Assembly: GCA_902984215.1 (NCBI GenBank)
Contig: CADWAF010000141.1
Span: 1 to 36,747 of the forward strand
Origin: Willaertia magna
Lineage: Eukaryota > Heterolobosea > Eutetramitea > Acrasida > Naegleriidae
Length of the DNA stretch: 36,747 nucleotides
Direction of reading: 5' to 3'
Shown: piece by piece, positions 29,327 through 36,747 of the stretch
Position numbering within the stretch: the stretch's first letter is position 1
How the letters are laid out: every line of letters starts with the position of its first letter
Notes under the pieces: model-generated
Told to the model about the DNA's origin: nothing
Databases searched by the model: none
What the model saw: only the letters and a program-made list of their open reading frames with translations
Made by a program: the position numbers and the translations under genes

Positions 29327-31393
29327 TTATTTCTTCTTCATTGATGTTTTCTTCTTTTTGTCTGTTGTTTTTCTCTTCTTTGTGGGAGTTTCCTTAGGTG
29401 TCGTTGATTTGGAAAGTAGGGTGGTTTTAGCTTTTTCTTGTTTGTTCTTCTCTAACTTTGCAGCAAATTGTTTTGCCTTTTGATTAACTTGGCCCTTACC
29501 TAAGAATGATTTAGGTTTGTTAGATTTTTGCTTTGTTTCTTGTATCTCTTGAGAGGATTGTATAAGGGATAAAAGGTCTTGAGATTCCGAGGTGAGGGAA
29601 GAAGATATGGAAACCGATGCCACATCTTGATTTTGTTTCTCCAACTCTCTTTTCCTTTTCTTTAAGGCCTTCTTATAAGCTTCAGTATGTTTTCTTTCTG
29701 TCTCCTTCATTCTTGCTTCCACTTCTCTTCTATCTTGCATTGTTATATCTTCATTTTCAAGAGATTGTGAGGCAGAGGTTATTTGTGAAAGTGTTAAGTT
29801 TAAAAGTTGAGAACCTCTAGAACTAAACTTTCCGTATCCACCATCTTGTCTTTTAACAGTTCGTAATACCTCTTTGTTTTGTCTTAGTTTTTGTTTTATA
29901 GATTCAGGTGTCAAAACGACTTTTGGCTTGCGTTTTATGGAAGGCAAGTTGTCATCATTTAATTCTGATCCTGCAATACTTATGGTTTCATCTTCTTCTT
30001 CAGAAAAATCAGCTTCTTCTTCTTCCTCTCTTGTTTGATTTAAAGTTGGTGGATATTCGTCAATATCCTCTTCATATAGTTCAATAAAATCTGCTATTTC
30101 TTTTTCTAATTCTTTTTCGTCTAAATGTTCTGCCTCCTCAAATTTTCTTATTACAATATTTCCTTCTTCGTCTTCTTCTTCACATTCATCAGATAGATAT
30201 AATGCATTTTGCTCTTCATCCTTAAGATCTTTTACAAACTGTTTAATTCTTGCTTGGTGTAGCATTTCTTTTTCTTTCTTTAATCGTTCTTTTTCAACAA
30301 TATCCTCTTCCTCCTCATTACTATTATTTTCTTCGTTTTCTTCTATTACACTTTGTGTCACAGTTTGGCCTATCAAAGGATCATTGAAAGTGTCATTAAT
30401 TGAAGGGGCAGTATCCTTATTAACCTCTTCCATTATTTCCTTTATTATAGTCTCATTATTAGTTACCGTTTTATTTTCTTCTTCAGTTAAGGATTCAGGT
30501 TCTGTTGTCTCATTTTCTTCGTTGGTTTCTTCAGTTTCACTATCAGAGCTGTCCTCATTGGAAGGCTCAAATAATTCATCCTCCTCATCTTCCTCTTCCA
30601 TATTTTCTGTGTTGTTTTCTTTCTTTTTTTCTTCTATTGGTTTAATTGAACTAGTATTGGTGACTACAAGTTCAAAATCTTCTTCCTCAGAAGAATCTGA
30701 CGAGTCGTCTTCCAAAGCATGCTCTATTTTCTCTGAATTATCATTTACAACTTCAGCTATTGTAACTTTTAACGGTCTGGTGCGACTGATTGTACAAATA
30801 TTATATTCAATTAAAATTCAATCAACCACTTACCATTTTACAACGTCAACTAATGGATTCAAATGGTTCAAACTTTTTTCTACTGTACTGTAAAAATCAA
30901 CAACATGTTTTAAACTTCTTTGAGGTAAATCATCTTCATTGACTTCTTTACTTCTTTTATATTGTGCATATATAGCATCTGCAACATCTTTTGAAGGTTT
31001 AGTTGATTTTTTTGTTTTACTTTGTTTGTTTGGTGTGCCAGTATTTTCTTCCTCAACTGGGTTATTGTTAGTGACATCACTTTCTCTTCTTGTTGATTTA
31101 GATTTCACTTCACCAACAGAAGCAGCTGCTTGATATAATTGCCAATCTTCAATTGGCTTTGCCGGTTCATCTAATATTGAATCCAAGTCATCCAAAAAAC
31201 TAGATGTTGTAACACTTCGTCTAGCTGAACTGGAATTATTATTTATTGTTTTTGGTTTTGATTTATTTATTTGTACAGTACTATTATCATCCTCTTCTTC
31301 GTCAAACTGTAAAACATCCTCTTCATCTGATTCATCATCCTTTTCCGATATTTTCAATGTACCCTCATCGCCGTCAATTAGCTCCAAACTCAT
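29327..31393 (-). CDS. Acidic, lysine-tailed nuclear-type protein; Claspin/Mrc1-like possible
   Basis: Exon 1 is 30834-31393 and exon 2 is 29327-30785, with a 48-nt GTAAGT intron; the split codon becomes Cys and the protein has 672 residues. An alternative AG nine bases later would give a stop at the joint. The protein is strongly acidic over the middle (long Glu/Asp runs with Ser), then shows KRQDGGYGKFSSRGSQLLNL and a coiled coil of Arg/Lys/Glu, and ends with a very basic tail (KKRKTTDKKKKTSMKKK) that looks like a nuclear signal. Residues around ALYLSDECEEEDEEG resemble the acidic Mrc1/Claspin segment FLEDEAE..., but this is a weak likeness in low-complexity sequence. An E2F-like 9-mer 41 nt upstream suggests an S-phase gene. 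Otherwise unidentified. Confidence 0.6.
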
Positions 31394-31433
31394 TTTTATT
31401 TATTTTTAAAAATAAAAAAAACGACTAATTGAA

Positions 31434-31442
31434 GGCGCGAAA
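31434..31442 (+). promoter_or_regulatory. E2F-like 9-mer GGCGCGAAA in divergent promoter
   Basis: GGCGCGAAA, the same nine bases as at 26568-26576, lies 41 nt upstream of the minus-strand gene at 31393 and 86 nt before the plus-strand gene at 31528. The 31394-31527 gap between these divergent starts is otherwise AT-rich. Confidence 0.45.
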
Positions 31443-31527
31443 ATAACCTTCATACCTTACGATAGTTGTGGGTAGCGAAAGACATTAACAACCAAGAAAA
31501 AGGAATTGTTATCAAGCACGATAAAAA

Positions 31528-32822
31528 ATGACTAGATTGAAACCTTTAGTTAGTGTTACTTTTACAAGATGTACTGAAGAAAATAAGAAATATTTAATTG
31601 AATATAAACCTGTAGGAGCTGATAATTCAATCACAAGAGAATATATTTTAAATCCATATATTTATGAACCACTTATGAAATTCATTCCAGAAAATTTAGC
31701 GTAAGTATTTACCTTTCAATACATTCAAAAGTATTTAAATTCATAGTCCTAATGTAATAACTTTGAGTGGTTTCCTTTGTATTTTAGTGTCAGCCATTGT
31801 CACTTTTATATTCTGCCCAACATTTTCCGAACCTATTCCAAGATGGTTATTTTTATTGAACGCAGTGTTACTATTTTCTTAGTAAGTAAAGAGTGATAAT
31901 TTATAATTAGTTCAATAACAATAATAGTCAAACATTAGATAATATGGATGGTAAACAAGCTAGAAAAACCCAAACTAGTAGTGGTTTAGGTGAATTATTT
32001 GATCATGGAGTAGATTCTTTAGCCACAACAGTTGCAGCAATCGCTTGGCTTTGCGTTTGTGGTCAAGGTGCTACCCTTACAACCTTTATAATTAATATTA
32101 TAAGTATTTTACCTTTCTTTTTCGCAACTTGGGAAGAATATTATATTGGTGGATTATTCTTAGGAAAGATTAATGGACCAATTGAAGGCGTTTTAGGTTT
32201 TGTATTTGTACAAATTTTAGGTGCAATATTTGGTTATGAATTCTTTCATTATCCAATAATATTTGGAATGCCATTTTGGTTATTATTTTCTTTATTAACG
32301 TTTTCTGCTTCTTGTTATACAAGTATAATGAATATTGTGACAGTTTCTAATAGAATGAAAGAAAACAAATTAAAACAACAAAAAGGAATTGAAGATGAAA
32401 CTACAAAGTCACCTAATTTTGAAACAAGTATTTTAAGATCTTTTACAACATTAATTCCATTTTTTATTTTATTAATTACTTATTATACAATTATAGTTAT
32501 TGATAAGGAAACTGTTGCAAGGTATCCATATATATTCCTTATTTGTGAAGGAGTAGGATTTGGTTATTTAGCTTCTAACTTGACACTTGCTTACTTATTG
32601 AAAAAGTCAACTGCCTCATTTTCATGGGTTTTAGTTCCACCACTTTTTTATTTAATTAACCTTATTGCACAAGGACCAATACCAAGTTCAATTTGTTTAT
32701 TTATTTGTTTAATATTCACTATTTCCCTTCATGCAAATTATGTTTTGTCAGTTTGTGATGATATTTGTAATGTATTAGATATTAACGTTTTAAGCATTAA
32801 AAAGAAGAACAAACAACAATAA
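31528..32822 (+). CDS. Ethanolamine/choline phosphotransferase (CDP-alcohol family)
   Basis: Exons are 31528-31700, 31747-31881 and 31928-32822; the two introns are 46 nt each. The product has 400 residues. The family signature DG-x2-AR-x8-G-x3-D-x3-D is present at Asp110, Gly111, Ala114, Arg115, Gly124, Asp128 and Asp132, in YQTLDNMDGKQARKT. The Tyr is completed only when the second intron is spliced at ATAATAG rather than the closer ACATTAG, which fits the conserved FSYQTLDN. Several membrane segments follow. It would move phosphoethanolamine or phosphocholine from the CDP-linked form to diacylglycerol in the ER. The headgroup cannot be told from sequence by eye. Confidence 0.94.
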
Positions 32823-32958
32823 ACATTACCAAATGACATTGTAATTCACACTTTCGAAATCACTTCACACTGACCAAAAACAACCCTACTTCCAAATGGA
32901 GTGGCTGGGGTAGTCGGAAAGTTCCAGGGAGGAAAGTCAATTGATAAAAACGCAAAAA

Positions 32959-35900
32959 ATGTCTCTAAGCTTTCAAAAGACATCTTCTAACAAAACGCGT
33001 TTATTTCTGACAGTTTGTTTTACTGTATTTTCTTTGATATTATTGTTAAATAATGTATTAATTGTAAAGGGTAAATAGTTCCGATTTTACTTTTTAAATA
33101 TTAATTATTTAAAATATAAAACTTTTAAAAAAGGTGAAACTTATAACTTTCAAGGAGAATTAAAACGAGATTTAATTCAATCTATTGTTAAACCCGAAAA
33201 TTTAAATGATACATTAGACGGAATAGCAATATTTAATTATATTTATGAAAGAAATTTATTAAATTGGAGCATTTTATTAAGGAATGAATCATTTATTCTT
33301 TCTAATCATTTACAATTTAGTATTTTACATCAAGATTATAAATTTAATTTAGAGAAAAATATTACAAAATTTATGAGATTTGATTTGTAAGTATTTTATT
33401 GTAAAAAATATTTAATAAAAAATTATAGTAATACATTAAGTGGAACAATGAATAAAACAAGTGATAAACTTAAAATTATAGATTTATTCAAAAATAAATA
33501 TAATTTAGAAATGAAAGTGACACTAATGAATGTAATTTCATCATCACAAGAAAAACCTTTAATTTTAAGTAAAACAATTATACAAAACAAATGTAAAACA
33601 GAAACCCCAATGTATGAATTTATTTTAACAGATTGGAAACCATGGATTGTTTCCATTGTAGTTTTAGGAATGTTAATTCTTTTAGTTTTTGAAGTTTACA
33701 AACCTTACTTTATTATATTTTTAGCTTTAGTTATTTTCACAGTTTTAGATATAATTTCAATTAAGGATGCTTTAAATGGTTTTGGAAATGAAGGTATGAT
33801 AACCGTTGGTTTATTATTCCCAATTGTTACACCATTAGGTGATAATGCTTTATTATTGAGGGTGACTAGATTAGTATTTGGATCACCCAAGTATCCAAGA
33901 GTGTCTTTATTGAGAATTACAATACCTATTGTTGTATTAAGCGCTTTTTTAAATAATACACCAATTGTTGTTGCTTTTATTCCATTAATTAAAGATTGGT
34001 GTAGAGAATATGGTTTATCTGCTTCTAAGTTTTTAATTCCATTGAGTTATGCAACAATTGGAGGTGGTTTAATTACTTTAATTGGTGTAAGTTTTTTTAT
34101 ACTTTATATTTTTATTTACATTAAAAGACATCTACTAACTTAGTTGCTAGTGGATTGTTAGTGACCTACAATTATCCTCCATTTGGATTTTTTGAATTTG
34201 CATATATTGGATTGATTCTAACATTTGCAACATTGTTATACTTAGTTACAATTGGATATTGGTTATTACCAAATAAGAAAGGTGGTCTATTTAGATATGC
34301 AATGGAAAGGGGAGAACAGTTCTTGTCACAGTTAGTTGTTACTGATAAAAATTTAGTTGGAAAGACACCAAAGAAGGTTGTAAACTATTTAGGATTACCT
34401 AAATTAGAAATTATTGAAATAGTTAGACCAAAAGAACATTTAGAAGAAAATGGTGGAAATGAAATGGAATTAATTGTTCCAGTTCCAAATGATTTTACAA
34501 TTAAACATGGAGATCACATTGTTTTTAGAGGAAATCCAGATGACATTATGAAATTACATTCAATCACAAAAGTTTCTGATCGTGTGAAAGAAGAGATTTC
34601 AACTATTCAAGTTATGTTAGGAACGAATGAATTATCCAAATGTTCAGAGATAAGTAGTACAGATCCAAATCAAAATGATGATCATACAGAAAATGATATT
34701 GAAGTTATTCATGAAGAAAATGTTGTAGTGGAAATGTCACAAGAACATCAAGAACATCGTAGTCATCATCATCGCACAGGAAGTTTAGATAATGAAGATA
34801 ATAATAATACTGCCTTACAAACATTTATGCCTAGATCTGAATTAGAAAGAAAATTAAGGGAAGAAAGAAAATCATTCGACATAACTGCAAGAAGTAGATC
34901 TAATTCTGATTTAGTACCTTTAGAAGTATCTAGTATTAGAAAAGCAAGACATTCTATTGACACCCCTACAATTACTATTGATTCTCTCCTTAAAGAAGGA
35001 TCCCAAGTTAATTTATTAGATACTAAGGAAAGAAATACAATGGAAGAGCAAGAACAACAAAAAGAAAAAGAAGATAATTCTCCAAGACAAATGGAAAAGA
35101 AAGAAGAAGAAGAAGAAAAAAAAGAAGAAAAGAAAGACAGTGAGCCTGAGTTCTTTGAAGTTGTTATTTCAAGTAGTAATCCTTGTTCAGGAGAGAAGTA
35201 TTTATCATTTGGTAAACATTATCAATGTGTAATTTTAGCTGTACGTCATAGAGAGAAAACTGAAGCTGTCAACTTTAAAGATTTAACAGTACAAGCTGGT
35301 GATACTTTATTAATTATTAGTAAGAGTGAGTTCTACGATAAATTTAAGGATTCTAGAGACTTTTATGTTATTTCAAGATGTAATGTAACTCCAAAGTACA
35401 AAAGGAAGTTTATTGTAAATTTATTTGGAAGAGAATTTAATTTATGGTGGTGGGTAAGTATTATTATTAAATTGTGTTATTTTACAAATGATTTAAAACA
35501 GGAACATTTAATTTTTCCAATCTTTATTGCAATGATTGCTTGTGCAACTGCTGACATTCCAATGCTTAAATGTACAATGGTTGCATTAAGTGCAATGATA
35601 CTTCTTAAATTAATTTCACCTGTTAAGGCAGTTAGTGTAGTTGATTGGCAATTATTAATTTTAGTTGGATCAAGTTTTGGAATTGGCCAAGCTATTCGTC
35701 AAGCAGGTATAGGTGAAGCTATTGCAGGTGTTTTATATAATGTTCCAACAATTATTTTACCTTCACTTGTGTTTTTAATTTGTCAAATAATTTCTGCTGT
35801 TATTACTAACAATGCAGCAGTTGTTATTTGTTTACCTATTGCAATGGCAATTGCTGAGGCGAACAAATTAAATCCAAGAGTATTTGCAATGTGTACTGCA

Positions 35901-36136
35901 ATTGCTTCTAGTGCAGACTTTTCAACACCAATTGTAAGTTAATTATTTAAATATTATGTATAGTAACTTAATTAATTTTAAAATAGGGTTATCAAACAAA
36001 TCTTTTAGTTCAAGGTCCAGGTGGTTATTCATTTATGGATTATGTGAAAGTTGGTCTTCCATTAAATATTATTTATTGGATTTTGTCAAGTATCTTTATT
36101 CCTTTAATTTGGGGATTGGAAACTCCAAATTTTTAA
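32959..36136 (+). CDS. SLC13-like anion transporter with RCK_C domains
   Basis: Six exons: 32959-33070, 33134-33386, 33429-34086, 34128-35453, 35502-35933, 35987-36136; the product has 976 residues. Exons 1-2 add one N-terminal membrane segment (about 14-36) and a lumenal stretch with sequons (NWS, NES, NIT, NKT). The transporter core has GFGNEGMITVGLLFPI, FLNNTPIVVAF, then LIGTSTNLVASG (the first TSTN motif, completed by splicing at AAAAG), and later SAVITNNAAVVICLP and PIGYQTNLLVQGPGGY. Between the two halves are two RCK_C/TrkA-C modules (about 395-490 and 680-760) separated by a 200-residue Ser, His and Glu-rich insert. The plan is that of SAC1-like or bacterial SLC13/DASS proteins, so sulfate or another anion is likely. 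The 35454-35501 intron is 48 nt and stop-free, so its removal is inferred. Confidence 0.85.
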
Positions 36137-36292
36137 TTGAAACTTTTATTCACAGTTGTGAATCCATTTTAAACGGAAATAAATTTATTAAATTATTTGT
36201 TCAAACACCCACAGAACTTTTTACAAAAATTGTAACGTTGAAAAAAATATAAATTTAAAAATACACTTGTAAAAAAAAAATTTTTAAAAAAA

Positions 36293-36747
36293 ATGTTCAA
36301 CCCCACTTACATACAAGAACGCAACCTTCGTAAAGAATATCTCATTATTCAACGTTACAAAAAACTAATTTATTTATTACAACGAAATACACAATATATT
36401 CATTCCATTGTATCCAGCAAATTAAACACAACAAATAATTTATCACAAATTTGGATTAAATTTACAATTTTATATAAACCTCCAGAATTTACATTTTGGG
36501 AAAATTCATTATTAGAATTTGATATTTGGATTTTAAAAAGTTATCCTTTTAAAGTACCAATTATAAATTGTCGTTCACCAATTTATCATCCTAATTTTTC
36601 TTTAAATGGAAATATGTGTAGTTTGGAAAAGATTGCTAATTTTGTAAATAATTTACAATTTGAAAAAAAATATGATATTGCACATATTTTATTTTATTTA
36701 AATTATGTTTTTAGAACGCGTAGGTTTTATTTTTGTTGTTATTTTTT
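36293..36747 (+). CDS. Ubiquitin-conjugating (E2/UBC-fold) protein, 3'-truncated
   Basis: The ATG at 36293 in a run of A opens a frame that stays open to the window end (151 codons). The segment SYPFKVPIINCRSPIYHPNF is the conserved E2 core (YPF.PP....IYHPN), and the candidate active-site Cys lies shortly after in NGNMCSL, matching NGxICL of E2 enzymes. The first 80 residues form a helix with WIKFTILYKPPEFTFWENSL, like the UBC N-terminal region. The Trp that follows the catalytic loop in most E2s is not seen, and the frame ends in FRTRRFYFCCYF, which may run into an intron. It is probably a divergent E2; an inactive UEV is less likely because the Cys is kept. Confidence 0.72.
   Translation, partial: MFNPTYIQERNLRKEYLIIQRYKKLIYLLQRNTQYIHSIVSSKLNTTNNLSQIWIKFTILYKPPEFTFWENSLLEFDIWILKSYPFKVPIINCRSPIYHPNFSLNGNMCSLEKIANFVNNLQFEKKYDIAHILFYLNYVFRTRRFYFCCYF

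Noticed and set aside
29226..31133. Several plus-strand ORFs (29226, 30384, 30939 and similar) of Ser/Phe-rich composition
   Set aside because: They are reverse shadows of the Glu/Lys-rich coding sequence of the acidic protein.
34130..34150. Acceptor ACTTAG in transporter intron 3
   Set aside because: It would break frame and delete the conserved TSTNLVASG motif; AAAAG at 34127 keeps both.
35956..36252. 98-residue ORF at the end of the transporter gene
   Set aside because: It overlaps the last transporter exon in another frame. The true frame reads GYQTNLLVQGPGGY, a conserved family motif.
36136..36292. A further transporter exon after 36136
   Set aside because: The TAA after GLETPNF is a natural end, and the following sequence is AT-rich spacer up to the next ATG.
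1..36747. Transposons, retroelement remnants, CRISPR arrays, viral insertions
   Set aside because: No transposase, reverse transcriptase, integrase, terminal repeats or regular direct repeats were found.

Overview
The window reads as nuclear DNA of a free-living, flagellate-forming protist, most probably a heterolobosean amoeba of the Naegleria type. The grounds are very AT-rich spacers, densely packed genes on both strands, very short GT-AG introns (mostly 38-66 nt, donors nearly always GTAAGT or GTATGT) and a gene set mixing amoeboid actin regulation, flagellar/basal-body proteins and a transmembrane cyclase-like receptor. The genus is an inference; nothing here was compared with a database.

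Layout. Position 1-947 is the 3' part of a trypsin-fold serine protease, followed by an AT-only desert. 1332-2893 is a three-exon membrane protein of unknown function. 2902-4440 (minus) is a WASP-family Arp2/3 activator, divergent over only 56 nt from enkurin (4497-5378). 5414-7114 is a ThiE-ThiM fusion for thiamine synthesis. 7438-8028 (minus) is a 2-Cys peroxiredoxin, 8293-9345 (minus) a TMEM115-type Golgi membrane protein, 9598-11025 a peroxisomal polyamine oxidase, 11174-12048 (minus) a Rab GTPase, 12354-13682 a CPBP membrane protease. 13733-13990 (minus) is a small tail-anchored ORF next to delta-tubulin (14029-15354, minus) and Notchless/Rsa4 (15447-17120, minus). 17317-18741 is UVSSA, then two orphan proteins (18908-19528 and 19626-22679), a Cache-domain cyclase-like receptor (22850-25187), RAD18 (25387-26520, minus), CFAP161 (26648-27531), an alpha-arrestin (27556-29172, minus), an acidic nuclear-type protein (29327-31393, minus), an ethanolamine/choline phosphotransferase (31528-32822), an SLC13-like transporter with RCK_C domains (32959-36136) and the start of a ubiquitin-conjugating-fold protein running off the end.

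Themes. Three genes serve the flagellum or basal body (enkurin, delta-tubulin, CFAP161). Three or four serve DNA repair or S phase (UVSSA, RAD18, perhaps the acidic protein), and two of these carry the same E2F-like 9-mer within 50 nt of the start codon. Many genes needed splicing to be read correctly: ten spliced models with 20 introns were resolved by frame and family conservation, which moved or extended the 5' or 3' ends of WASP, Rab, Notchless, CFAP161, the phosphotransferase and the transporter.

The most unusual protein is the cyclase-like receptor, whose catalytic domain seems to have lost a metal-binding Asp and both transition-state residues. I see no mobile element, CRISPR array, rRNA or convincing tRNA, and no clearly new multi-gene system.
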